A stretch of 13,562 nucleotides of DNA from DASUCS01 sp036275935. GTDB taxonomy: Bacteria; Actinomycetota; Acidimicrobiia; Acidimicrobiales; JACDCH01. Of this stretch, positions 1 to 7,628 are shown piece after piece (the stretch's first letter is position 1; every line of letters starts with the position of its first letter). Under the pieces are notes generated by a model. The model was not told the DNA's origin. It saw nothing but the letters and a program-made list of their open reading frames with translations, and did not search any database. The position numbers and the translations under genes were made by a program. The stretch lies in contig DASUCS010000247.1 in NCBI GenBank assembly GCA_036275935.1, positions 1 through 13,562 of the forward strand, in the 5' to 3' direction.

Positions 1-147
1 CAGGCGATCTTGGGCGGTCGGCTGGCATCCGCGCTGGCGCAGCCGGTCACTCCGGCGACCACCGACGTCGAGCACCTCGCGACACGCGCAATGGAGCACC
101 ACCTCGAACGCCGTTTGCGTTCGGTCGGAGTGCTGGATCGCGGCTGA
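1..147 (+). CDS. recO: C-terminal end of DNA repair protein RecO (partial, probable)
   Basis: The window opens inside a forward reading frame that stays open for 48 codons and stops at TGA 145-147. The tail ends HHLERRLRSVGVLDRG, which resembles the end of actinobacterial RecO proteins (typically a helix with HLER.L.S followed by a short basic end). RecO loads RecA on SSB-coated single strands in the RecFOR recombination pathway. Neighbour context agrees from general knowledge, since recO often lies near glyS in actinobacteria. Only the last 48 residues are visible, with no zinc-finger or OB-fold part, so the name rests on a short motif and on synteny. The stop codon directly abuts the stop of the reverse-strand lipoprotein gene, with no spacer. 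Confidence 0.55.
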   Translation, partial: QAILGGRLASALAQPVTPATTDVEHLATRAMEHHLERRLRSVGVLDRG

Positions 148-987
148 CTACGGGGCTTGCACGCCTTGGCAGTCGAGTGAGCTGAAGGCCTGCAGACGGG
201 GATCCTGTGCGTCGATGGTGTCGGTGACCGGCGGGTCCGGTGTGAAGTGCCCACCGGCGACTTCGAGGCGGGTTTCCTTCGTCTGGTAGGTGAAGCCGTC
301 GTCGCTCGTGGCGGACATCACCACGAGCCGTTGGCCGCCGGCACTCCCGTCGCACCGCAGCCCGTCGAGGTGCGTCACGCTCCCGCCGATCGGGAAGTTC
401 GACGGCGCGTTGCCTTGGGGTCCGGTCAGGCGGTTGAGCGTGCAGCTCGTCAGTTGGAAGACGCCGACGAGCGTGTCGGACGCGCCCGATCCGATCGCCA
501 CGAAGGCCTCGACTCCTGAGCCATCCGGAGGCAGCCCGGCGCTCGCCGAGATCTCGGCGCCGCCCAACGCCTTCACGACCTGCGCGCTGTCGGTCGCCGC
601 GTCGACGATCGCCGCGTCGACGGAGCCGTTGCCGCCCCCGAGATCCATGTGCACGTGGTACGGCGACGGTTGCGAGGTCGAACCGGTGCCGTACACGGTC
701 AACGTGTCGTTCGAACCATCACCGTCGAAGTCGCCGTGCGCCGAAGTGACGTTCACCGCCGACCCCGGCACCGCCGCACCGCTGCACGGCCCCGACGACG
801 CCGGCGGTGCCGACTCGGTCGAGGAGGATGCCGAGAAGGACGAGGTCGACGTCGGCGCGGCACTCGACGAGAAGCTGGACGACGATGCGGACGCGGCGTT
901 CGGCTTCTTCGAGTCCTTGCCGCAGCCGGCGAACGCGACGAGCCCGAGCATCGTCACGGCCGCGAGAACGGTGCGGCCGGGGATCAC
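148..987 (-). CDS. Serine-rich secreted lipoprotein with DxDxDG calcium-type loop
   Basis: This encodes a 279-residue protein of unknown function. From the GTG at 987 it begins with a basic start, a hydrophobic segment and the lipobox-like AFAGC, placing the lipidated cysteine at residue 22, so it should be an exported, membrane-anchored lipoprotein. Residues about 27-60 form a low-complexity Ser/Ala/Thr linker typical of actinobacterial lipoproteins. The globular part begins with GDFDGDGSNDTLTVYG, an EF-hand/VCBS-type DxDxDG loop that may bind calcium. I recognise no enzyme motif. The chosen GTG overlaps the stop of the upstream RDD gene (GTGA, 984-987), suggesting translational coupling; another GTG at 993 would add two residues. 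The -3 lipobox position is Phe, which is less common than Leu. Confidence 0.8.
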   Translation of the reverse strand: MIPGRTVLAAVTMLGLVAFAGCGKDSKKPNAASASSSSFSSSAAPTSTSSFSASSSTESAPPASSGPCSGAAVPGSAVNVTSAHGDFDGDGSNDTLTVYGTGSTSQPSPYHVHMDLGGGNGSVDAAIVDAATDSAQVVKALGGAEISASAGLPPDGSGVEAFVAIGSGASDTLVGVFQLTSCTLNRLTGPQGNAPSNFPIGGSVTHLDGLRCDGSAGGQRLVVMSATSDDGFTYQTKETRLEVAGGHFTPDPPVTDTIDAQDPRLQAFSSLDCQGVQAP

Positions 988-1718
988 CGCCACGTCTGCG
1001 ACTGTTGATCCCAGGTGCGGTACGTGCCGGTCGATGGATCCCACTGCACGTAGGCGTTGCGAGCGGGGTCCCACTGTGGGCCTGGCGCCGCGGGCGGGGG
1101 AGGCGCACCCGCCGCACCCGGCGCACCCGCGTAGACGGGGGCCGCACCGGGCAGGGCCACCGGTCGCCCGACGGACGACTTCGCAACGACATAGGTGTCG
1201 GCGCCCATGTCGCCCAATCGGCGGTGGCCTTTCGACACCAGCGAGGTGATCAGGCCGCACAAGTAGAGCGTGAGCGGCCCGTCGACCAAGAAGATGAACC
1301 ACCGCACGAGGGACTTGCCGAGCCCGGCGCGGTTGCCCTCCCGGTCCACGACCCGGATGCCGGTCAGCGCCTTGCCGAGCGTGGCGCCCGCGAGAGCCGG
1401 GAGCAGGCCGAAGTAGAGGAACACGAATGCGACGTCGAGGGCGAACGTCGGGCCGGCATCCGCCTCGTACACGGTGTCGCCGATCTGGAACACGACGCGG
1501 TTGTCGCAGCGCACCTGATTGCCACTGTCGTTGAACGTGCGGTGGCAGCCGGGCAGATCGAGCGTCTCGTTCACGGTTCGTTGCGTCGCGAGCGGCAGCA
1601 TGATGAGGACGAACGCGACGAGTGCCAGTGCAGCATCGATGAAGAACGCACCGATGCGCCGGCCCATCACCGCCGTGGGGTCCGCCGGCGGCGCGCCGGG
1701 GTACGCGTACGCAGCCAT
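984..1718 (-). CDS. RDD-family membrane protein with C-terminal QWDP repeats
   Basis: This 244-residue membrane protein carries an RDD domain. The hallmarks are RRIGAFFIDAAL (residues 20-31, Arg and Asp in the first helix), GATLGKALTGIRVVDREG (111-128) and HRRLGDMGADTYVV (165-178). Hydrophobic stretches lie near 24-44, 92-112 and 140-162. The loop between the first two contains Cys58 and Cys71, which could form an extracytoplasmic disulfide. After residue 180 the chain becomes a Pro/Ala/Gly tail ending in two short related units, QWDPARNAYV and QWDPSTGTYRTW (215-236). RDD proteins are poorly characterised; some are linked to ion or solute transport, so no substrate is assigned. The gene is divergent from glyS and its stop overlaps the lipoprotein start. 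Its ATG lies inside a strong inverted repeat (1716-1753). Confidence 0.88.
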   Translation of the reverse strand: MAAYAYPGAPPADPTAVMGRRIGAFFIDAALALVAFVLIMLPLATQRTVNETLDLPGCHRTFNDSGNQVRCDNRVVFQIGDTVYEADAGPTFALDVAFVFLYFGLLPALAGATLGKALTGIRVVDREGNRAGLGKSLVRWFIFLVDGPLTLYLCGLITSLVSKGHRRLGDMGADTYVVAKSSVGRPVALPGAAPVYAGAPGAAGAPPPPAAPGPQWDPARNAYVQWDPSTGTYRTWDQQSQTWR

Positions 1719-1753
1719 TCCGCCCAGTCTCGCTCATCCGAGAGGGCGGAATG
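1716..1753. repeat. Inverted repeat covering the RDD gene start codon
   Basis: CATTCCGCCC (1716-1725) is matched perfectly by GGGCGGAATG (1744-1753). The stem continues inward as TCTCG (1728-1732) against CGAGA (1739-1743), with a 2-nt bulge (AG, 1726-1727) and a 6-nt loop. That gives 15 base pairs in all. The left arm contains the complement of the RDD start ATG. A reverse-strand transcript starting to the right of 1753 would therefore hide its own start codon in the stem. It could equally be an operator for the divergent RDD and glyS promoters. Confidence 0.7.
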
Positions 1754-1781
1754 GACCAATCGGGCCACAGGTGCGCGCCAG

Positions 1782-1787
1782 TAGTGT
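1782..1787 (+). promoter_or_regulatory. Putative -10 box (TAGTGT) for leaderless glyS
   Basis: TAGTGT fits the actinobacterial TANNNT -10 pattern and ends 7 nt before the glyS ATG at 1795, placing transcription start at or next to the ATG. No Shine-Dalgarno sequence is visible in the 20 bases upstream. I could not find a good -35 match. Confidence 0.45.
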
Positions 1788-1794
1788 GCAACGA

Positions 1795-3141
1795 ATGTCC
1801 CAGGAGGCCGTCGCAGATCCGACGTTGTTCGACAAGGTCGTCAACCTCTGCAAGCGGCGCGGGTTCGTGTTCCCGTCCGCCGAGATCTACGGCGGTTTCC
1901 GGTCGACGTACGACTACGGCCCGCTCGGCGTCCTCATGCTGCGCAACGTCAAGGACGCATGGTGGCGTTCGATGGTGCAGCTGCGCGACGACGTCGTCGG
2001 CCTCGACGCTGCCATCCTCGGCCCTCCCGCGATCTGGGAGGCGTCAGGTCACCTCCAGAACTTCACGGACCCGCTGGTCGACTGCCGCAACTGCCAGGAG
2101 CGGTTCCGGCTCGACAAGCTCGACGATCCCGAGAAGTGCCCGAACTGCGGGGCGAAGAACTCGTTCACCGAGGCCCGCCAGTTCAACCTGATGTTCAAGA
2201 CGTTCGCGGGCCCGGTGGAGGAATCGGCCGCCGAGGTGTACCTGCGGCCCGAGACCGCCCAGGGCATGTTCGTGAACTTCATGAACGTGCTCACGACGAG
2301 CCGCAAGAAGCCGCCGTTCGGCATCGCGCAGATCGGCAAGTCGTTCCGCAACGAGATCACGCCGGGGAACTTCGTCTTCCGCACCCGTGAGTTCGAGCAG
2401 ATGGAGATGGAGTTCTTCGTCCCGCCCTCCGACAGCCCGACGTGGCACGAGTACTGGTTGCAGGAGCGGTTCCGCTGGTACACGGACCTCGGCATGCCCG
2501 AGTCGCAGCTGCGGCTGCGAGCCCACGACGCGGACGAGCTTTCGCACTACTCCGCGGGGACGAGCGACGTGGAGTTCCTGTTCCCGTGGGGCTGGGACGA
2601 GCTCGAGGGCATCGCCAACCGCACCGACTACGACCTCACCCAACACGCGAAGCACTCCGGCGAGAAGCTCGAGTACTTCGACCAGGCCAGCGGCGAGCGG
2701 TACGTGCCGCACGTCATCGAGCCCGCGGCGGGTGCGACCCGAACGACGATGGCCTTCCTCATGGCCGCATACGCGGAAGAAGAGGTGGAGCGCGAGGGCA
2801 CCGGTAAGGGCGAGTCACGAACGGTCCTGCGGCTGCACCCGCGACTCGCGCCGTACAAGGTTGCGGTGTTGCCCTTGTCCAAGAACGAGAAGCTGTCGCC
2901 CAAGGCGCGCGAAGTGCTGCAGCTGCTGCAGCCACACTTCATGACCGAGTACGACGAGACGCAGGCGATCGGCCGGCGCTACCGCCGTCAGGACGAGATC
3001 GGCACGCCGCTGGCCGTGACCGTGGACTTCGAGTCGCTGGAGGACAACGCCGTCACCGTGCGCGACCGGGACACGATGCAGCAGTCGCGCGTGCCGGTCG
3101 CCGAGCTCGTCGACGTCGTACGCGATCGTCTGGACGGGTGA
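1795..3141 (+). CDS. glyS: Glycyl-tRNA synthetase, single-chain alpha2 type
   Basis: This 448-residue class II aminoacyl-tRNA synthetase charges tRNA-Gly with glycine using ATP in the cytoplasm. It is the single-polypeptide homodimeric type, not the alpha/beta glyQ/glyS type. The N-terminus has the family signature CKRRGFVFPSAEIYGG and YDYGPLG. A zinc-knuckle-like group follows (Cys97, Cys100, Cys115, Cys118), then YLRPETAQGMF. Motif 2 is FRNEITPGNFVFRTREFEQMEM, beginning at Phe184-Arg185, and motif 3 is GATRTTMAFL (Arg316). The C-terminal anticodon-binding domain runs from about residue 345 (LAPYKVAVLPL) to RRYRRQDEIGTPLAVTVD near the end. The ATG at 1795 is chosen because homologous sequence starts just after it and a TANNNT box precedes it; the frame stays open further upstream without family similarity. 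The stop overlaps the next gene by 4 nt. Confidence 0.97.
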   Translation: MSQEAVADPTLFDKVVNLCKRRGFVFPSAEIYGGFRSTYDYGPLGVLMLRNVKDAWWRSMVQLRDDVVGLDAAILGPPAIWEASGHLQNFTDPLVDCRNCQERFRLDKLDDPEKCPNCGAKNSFTEARQFNLMFKTFAGPVEESAAEVYLRPETAQGMFVNFMNVLTTSRKKPPFGIAQIGKSFRNEITPGNFVFRTREFEQMEMEFFVPPSDSPTWHEYWLQERFRWYTDLGMPESQLRLRAHDADELSHYSAGTSDVEFLFPWGWDELEGIANRTDYDLTQHAKHSGEKLEYFDQASGERYVPHVIEPAAGATRTTMAFLMAAYAEEEVEREGTGKGESRTVLRLHPRLAPYKVAVLPLSKNEKLSPKAREVLQLLQPHFMTEYDETQAIGRRYRRQDEIGTPLAVTVDFESLEDNAVTVRDRDTMQQSRVPVAELVDVVRDRLDG

Positions 3142-3953
3142 TCGGCCGCAAGAAGTGGGTCGCGGCCAACCGCGCGTGGTGGGACGAGCGGGCACCGAGC
3201 CACGCAGAGTCCGAGTTCTACGACCTCGAAGAGTTCCGCAGGAAGCCGGATCGTCTTCGTCCCTTCGAGGCGGACGAGCTCGGTGTCGACCCTTCCGGAC
3301 TCGACCTGTTGCACCTCCAGTGTCACCTCGGCACGGACACGCTGTCGTGGGCGCGCCGAGGTGCGAACGTCGTCGGTCTCGACTTCTCGGCGCCGGCACT
3401 CGACACCGCTCGCGCGCTGGCTGCAGATCTGGGGGTCGGCGATCGAGCCGAGTTCGTCCACGCCGACGTGTACGACGCGGTGGACGCGCTCGGTGGTCGG
3501 GTCTTCGACGTCGTCTACACGGGTGTCGGCGCGCTGACGTGGCTGCCCGACATCGAGCGTTGGGCCGAGGTCGCCGCGGCCCTGATCAAGCCGGACGGCG
3601 TGCTGTACGTCGTCGAGATCCACCCGTTCATGTGGACGTGGGCCGACTCGGACGAACCCGAGCTGCAGTTCCCGTACTTCGGCGACGTGGAGAGCCACGA
3701 CGCGTACGGCTCGTACTCCGATCGATCGCTCGAGACGAAGCACAACCACGTGTTCGAGCACAACTGGTCGATCGGTCCGGTCATCAGCGCGGTGGTGCGC
3801 GCCGGACTCGTCGTCGAGCACGTGGCCGAGCACGAGATCGGCATGGAGCAGCGGTGGCCGTTCATGCTGCGGGACGAGGACGGGTTCTGGCGGATGCCGC
3901 CGGATCGTCCCTCGATTCCGCAGCTGTGGTCGCTGCGCGCCCGTAAGCGCTGA
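3138..3953 (+). CDS. Class I SAM-dependent methyltransferase
   Basis: This 271-residue protein has a Rossmann-fold methyltransferase core. The SAM-binding motif I is LLHLQCHLGTDTLSWA (57-72), and GLDFS with acidic Asp82 ends the second strand, as expected for ribose binding. FDVVYTGVGALTWLPD at about residues 119-134 corresponds to motif IV, followed by LIKPDGVLYVVEIHP. The form with HLQCH...DTLSWAR defines a bacterial methyltransferase subgroup whose substrates are mostly unknown, so none is proposed. The N-terminal segment NRAWWDERAPSHAES is also typical of that subgroup. Translation starts with GTG 3138-3140, which overlaps the glyS stop (GTGA), so it is probably coupled to and co-transcribed with glyS. 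The family is clear; the substrate is not. Confidence 0.9.
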   Translation: MIGRKKWVAANRAWWDERAPSHAESEFYDLEEFRRKPDRLRPFEADELGVDPSGLDLLHLQCHLGTDTLSWARRGANVVGLDFSAPALDTARALAADLGVGDRAEFVHADVYDAVDALGGRVFDVVYTGVGALTWLPDIERWAEVAAALIKPDGVLYVVEIHPFMWTWADSDEPELQFPYFGDVESHDAYGSYSDRSLETKHNHVFEHNWSIGPVISAVVRAGLVVEHVAEHEIGMEQRWPFMLRDEDGFWRMPPDRPSIPQLWSLRARKR

Positions 3954-3975
3954 TCGAGCCCGTTCAGGGCACCAC

Positions 3976-3981
3976 TAGCAT
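3976..3981 (+). promoter_or_regulatory. Putative -10 box (TAGCAT) for leaderless ppdK
   Basis: TAGCAT lies in the 34-nt gap after the methyltransferase gene and ends 6 nt before the ppdK GTG (3988). That spacing puts the transcription start on the GTG itself. No Shine-Dalgarno sequence is present. TGATCG at 3951-3956 is only a weak -35 candidate (19-nt spacer). Confidence 0.5.
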
Positions 3982-3987
3982 CGACCC

Positions 3988-6633
3988 GTGCCTTTCATCT
4001 ACGCGTTCGATCACAAGCACCGCAAAGCACCGATGGACATGAAGGATCTCCTCGGTGGCAAGGGGGCGAACCTCGCCGAGATGACCTCGGTGCTCGGTCT
4101 CCCGGTGCCCGGTGGCTTCACGATCACCACCGACGCGTGCCGCGCCTACATGGACGAGGGCTGGCCGAAGGGCCTCGACGCCGAGGTGTCCAAGCACCTC
4201 GCGGCGCTCGAGAAGAAGATGGGCCGACGCCTCGGCGATCCTGTCGATCCGCTGCTGGTGAGCGTGCGGTCGGGCGCGAAGTTCTCGATGCCCGGGATGA
4301 TGGACACGGTCCTCAACCTCGGTCTCAACGACGACTCCGTCGAGGGTCTGGCGAAGCAGACCGACGACGAGCGCTTCGCCTACGACTCCTACCGGCGGTT
4401 CATCTCGATGTACGGCCGCATCGTGCTCGACATCGAGGGTGAGCAGTTCGATCGCCTGCTCGACACCGCCAAGGAGTGGGACGGCGCGACGACCGATGCC
4501 GAGGTCGGTGCCGAAACGCTGCGGCGCCTGTGCGAGCGGTACAAGGACGTGGTCCGTCGCGAGACGGGCAAGGCATTCCCGCAGGACCCGATGGCGCAGC
4601 TCAAGGGCGCGATCGAAGCGGTGTTCCGCAGTTGGAACGGGGCGCGTGCCATCGCGTACCGCGTGCGCGAGCGGATCAGCCATGATCTCGGCACCGCGGT
4701 CAACGTGCAGTCGATGGTGTTCGGAAACCGTGACGACAACAGCGGTACCGGCGTCGGCTTCACCCGCAACGCAGCCACGGGCGAGAACAAGCCGTACGGC
4801 GACTTCCTCGTGAACGCGCAAGGCGAAGACGTCGTGGCCGGCATCCGCAACACCGAAGACCTCGACGCGATGAAGAAGCACTTCCCGAAGATCCACGGCG
4901 AGCTGCTCAACATCTTTGCCCGCCTCGAGAAGCACTACCGCGACATGTGCGACACGGAGTTCACCATCGAGCAGGGCAAGCTCTGGATGCTCCAGACCCG
5001 CGTGGGCAAGCGCACCGGCGCCGCGGCGCTGCGCATGGCCGTCGAGATGACGGCGCAGAAGGGCTGGAAGATCACGAAGGCCGAAGCGGTGCAGCGCGTC
5101 ACCGCCGACCATCTCGATCAGGTCCTGCACCCGCAGCTCTCCGGCAAGGACCTCACGATCATCGCGACCGGGCTCGCGGCGTCGCCGGGTGCGGCTGTTG
5201 GTGCGGCGTACTTCACTGCGGATGACGCGGCCGATGCAGCGGATCGCGGCGAGAAGGTCATCCTCGTGCGCAGCGAGACGAGCCCCGAAGACGTGCACGG
5301 CATGCAGGTGTCCGAAGGCATCCTCACCGCGCGAGGCGGACTCGTCAGTCACGCCGCCGTCGTTGCACGCGGCTGGGGGATCCCGGCGGTCGTCGGCGCC
5401 GAAGCCGTGAAGATCGACGGCAAGTCGTTCAACGCGAACGGCTTCGTGGTGCGGGAAGGTGAGGTCATCTCGCTCGACGGGACGACCGGTCAGGTCATTC
5501 TCGGCGAGGTCGCGCTGACCGCCGGCGAACCGCCCAAGGAGTTCCACACGATCCTCAGCTGGGCCGACCAGATCCGCAAGGGCGGCAAGGGTGTGCGCGG
5601 ACTCAAGGTGCGGGCCAACGCCGACAACGGTCCCGATGCGGCCAACGCCCGCCAGTTCGGCGCCGAGGGCATCGGGCTGTGCCGCACCGAGCACATGTTC
5701 CTCGGTGAGGACCGCCTTCCGGTCGTGCGCCGCATGATCCTGGCCGACACGCCCGACGAAGAGGCGGCCGCACTCGAGCAATTGCGCTCAGTGCAGGAGT
5801 CCGACTTCTACGAGATCTTGAAGGCGATGGACGGGCTTCCGGTGACCGTCCGGCTGCTCGATCCGCCGCTGCACGAGTTCCTTCCGAACGTGGAAGAGCT
5901 CGCCATCAAAGAAGCCACGGTCGGTCTCACGCCGGAAGAAGACGACCTGTTCAACGCGGCCAAGGCCTGGCACGAGTTCAACCCGATGCTCGGGACGCGC
6001 GGCGTCCGGCTCGGCGTCGTGAAACCCGGCCTCTACGCGATGCAGGTGCGCGCGCTCATGGAGGCGGCGGCCACGCTGGCTTCGGAGGGCGGCAAGCCGA
6101 TCGTCGAGATCATGATCCCGCTGACCGTCACCCGCGAGGAGCTCGGACTCGCCCGCGGATGGTGTGAGCAGGCCGTGGCCGAGGCGACGAAGGGCGCGAA
6201 GAAGAAGCTCGACGTCACGATCGGCACGATGATCGAGACGCCCCGGGCCGCAGTCCGGGCCGACGAGATCGCGGAAGAGGCCGACTTCTTCAGCTTCGGC
6301 ACGAACGACCTGACGCAGATGACATTCGGGTTCAGCCGTGACGACGTCGAGTCGCGCATGATGCCGGCGTATCTCGAAGAGGGTCTGCTGAAGCGCAATC
6401 CGTTCGAGACGATCGATCGCGGCGCGGTCGGGGAGCTCGTGAAGCTCGGCGCCCAGCGCGGTCGGGCGACGAAGGACGCGCTGAAGCTCGGCGTGTGCGG
6501 TGAGCACGGCGGTGATCCGGAGTCGATCGAGCTCTTCTACGAAGCCGGCCTCGACTACGTCTCCTGCTCACCGTTCCGCGTGCCCATCGCGCGCCTGGCG
6601 GCCGCACAAGCAGTTCTCAACAACAGTCGTTGA
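3988..6633 (+). CDS. ppdK: Pyruvate, phosphate dikinase
   Basis: This 881-residue enzyme interconverts pyruvate + ATP + Pi and PEP + AMP + PPi, linking glycolysis and gluconeogenesis. Its length matches bacterial PPDKs (about 870-890). The N-terminal nucleotide-binding half has LLGGKGANLAEM, VRSGAKFSMPGMMDTVLNLG and GTGVGFTRNAATGE. The swivelling phosphohistidine domain has TARGGLVSHAAVVARGWG, in which His455 is the phosphate-carrying residue (the same number as in the Clostridium symbiosum enzyme). The C-terminal PEP/pyruvate TIM barrel has GLCRTEHMF (Arg566), LLDPPLHEFLP, SFGTNDLTQMTFG and CGEHGG with Cys837 as the likely acid/base. The residue two before the catalytic His is Val453, where plant PPDK has its regulatory Thr. 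The GTG start is supported by alignment to FIYAFDHK-type N-termini and a TAGCAT box. The last base-pairs overlap the TerC gene (TTGA). Confidence 0.97.
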   Translation: MPFIYAFDHKHRKAPMDMKDLLGGKGANLAEMTSVLGLPVPGGFTITTDACRAYMDEGWPKGLDAEVSKHLAALEKKMGRRLGDPVDPLLVSVRSGAKFSMPGMMDTVLNLGLNDDSVEGLAKQTDDERFAYDSYRRFISMYGRIVLDIEGEQFDRLLDTAKEWDGATTDAEVGAETLRRLCERYKDVVRRETGKAFPQDPMAQLKGAIEAVFRSWNGARAIAYRVRERISHDLGTAVNVQSMVFGNRDDNSGTGVGFTRNAATGENKPYGDFLVNAQGEDVVAGIRNTEDLDAMKKHFPKIHGELLNIFARLEKHYRDMCDTEFTIEQGKLWMLQTRVGKRTGAAALRMAVEMTAQKGWKITKAEAVQRVTADHLDQVLHPQLSGKDLTIIATGLAASPGAAVGAAYFTADDAADAADRGEKVILVRSETSPEDVHGMQVSEGILTARGGLVSHAAVVARGWGIPAVVGAEAVKIDGKSFNANGFVVREGEVISLDGTTGQVILGEVALTAGEPPKEFHTILSWADQIRKGGKGVRGLKVRANADNGPDAANARQFGAEGIGLCRTEHMFLGEDRLPVVRRMILADTPDEEAAALEQLRSVQESDFYEILKAMDGLPVTVRLLDPPLHEFLPNVEELAIKEATVGLTPEEDDLFNAAKAWHEFNPMLGTRGVRLGVVKPGLYAMQVRALMEAAATLASEGGKPIVEIMIPLTVTREELGLARGWCEQAVAEATKGAKKKLDVTIGTMIETPRAAVRADEIAEEADFFSFGTNDLTQMTFGFSRDDVESRMMPAYLEEGLLKRNPFETIDRGAVGELVKLGAQRGRATKDALKLGVCGEHGGDPESIELFYEAGLDYVSCSPFRVPIARLAAAQAVLNNSR

Positions 6634-7628
6634 GCTTCGCCGTCGCGCTCGCGGCGTCGAGCTCGGACAGCGGCTCGTTCGCCAGCTTCGACGTACTGCC
6701 CTGGCAATGGATCGCGTTCATCGCGCTCGTCGCCACGTTGCTGCTGGTCGATCTGCTCGTGCTGCACCGCAAGCCGCACGTCATCCCCATCAAGGAAGCG
6801 GCGATCGAGACTGCGGTCTGGGTGGCGATCGGCTTGTCGTTCGGGTTCGCGATCCTCGCCTGGCACGGCAGCCAGCCGGCGGGGGAGTACTGGACGGGCT
6901 ACTTGCTCGAGCTGAGCCTCAGCGTCGACAACGTGTTCGTGTGGGCGGTGATCCTGACCTTCTTCGCGGTGCCCGCGCAGTACCAGTTCCGGGTGTTGTT
7001 CTGGGGAGTGTTCGGTGCGCTCGTGCTGCGGGCGGGATTCATCTTCGCCGGGGTCGCGCTCATCGAGCAGTTCACCTTCGTGCTGTACGTCTTCGGCGGG
7101 ATCCTGCTGTGGTCCGCCTACAAGATCGCGAAGCACGACGAGGGTGAGGTCGTCGATCTCGAACACAGCCGCACGATGCGGCTCGTCCGCCGGTTCATCC
7201 CGTCCACGACGGAGTACCACGGCCAGCACCTGTTCGTCCGGGAGAACGCGAAGCGACTCGCCACGCCGTTGTTCGCGGTGCTGGTCCTGGTGGAGTCGAC
7301 GGACCTCGTGTTCGCCGTCGACTCGGTGCCGGCGGTGCTGGCGGTGGCCCGCGAGGAATTCATCGTCTTCAGCTCCAACGCGTTCGCGATCTTGGGGCTG
7401 CGCTCGATGTACTTCATGCTCGCCGGGATGAAGGACCGCTTCCGCTACCTGAACATCGGCCTCGGCGTGATCCTTGCCTCGGTCGGCGTGAAGATGCTGC
7501 TCTCCGAAGTAGTGCACATCCCCGCCGTCATCTCGCTCGGCATCATCCTCGGCACGCTCGCGATCGCCGTGTTCGCGTCACTTGCCGCGGAACGACGAGA
7601 GGTACGAAACGCGGGAGAGGCGCCCTAG
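6630..7628 (+). CDS. TerC/Alx-family integral membrane protein
   Basis: This is a 332-residue polytopic protein with about eight hydrophobic segments. The family signatures are ELSLSVDNVFVWAVIL (94-109, Asp100-Asn101) and VESTDLVFAVDSVPAVLAV (221-239, Glu222, Asp225, Asp231), the paired acidic membrane motifs of TerC proteins. Relatives include TerC of tellurite resistance and Alx/MntP-linked manganese exporters; many are thought to move Mn2+ or assist metal loading of exported proteins. The exact role here is unproven. The start is TTG 6630-6632, overlapping the ppdK stop (TTGA). No other start precedes the first membrane segment, so the rare TTG is well supported and suggests coupling to ppdK. 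The C-terminus is short and charged. The TAG stop lies in a CTAG shared with the convergent kinase gene. Confidence 0.92.
   Translation: MSFAVALAASSSDSGSFASFDVLPWQWIAFIALVATLLLVDLLVLHRKPHVIPIKEAAIETAVWVAIGLSFGFAILAWHGSQPAGEYWTGYLLELSLSVDNVFVWAVILTFFAVPAQYQFRVLFWGVFGALVLRAGFIFAGVALIEQFTFVLYVFGGILLWSAYKIAKHDEGEVVDLEHSRTMRLVRRFIPSTTEYHGQHLFVRENAKRLATPLFAVLVLVESTDLVFAVDSVPAVLAVAREEFIVFSSNAFAILGLRSMYFMLAGMKDRFRYLNIGLGVILASVGVKMLLSEVVHIPAVISLGIILGTLAIAVFASLAAERREVRNAGEAP

Noticed and set aside
148..1791. The lipoprotein as a 547-residue protein starting near 1791
   Set aside because: The extension runs through the RDD gene in another frame with no similarity, while a signal peptide with lipobox begins at 987/993.
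1519..1794. Longer glyS N-terminus from an upstream ATG
   Set aside because: The extension lies over the divergent RDD gene, and family similarity begins at 1795 next to a -10-like box.
1719..1794. T-box or glycine riboswitch upstream of glyS
   Set aside because: The spacer is 76 bp, glyS looks leaderless, and no T-box bulge or glycine-aptamer core is visible.
3958..3970. GCCC-GTTCA-GGGC hairpin between the methyltransferase gene and ppdK as a terminator
   Set aside because: Only 4 bp of stem and no T-run. It is too weak to call.
3964..5781. A 605-codon reverse-strand open frame antisense to ppdK
   Set aside because: High GC and third-position bias create long antisense frames. It has no recognisable motif, and the forward frame is an unambiguous complete PPDK.
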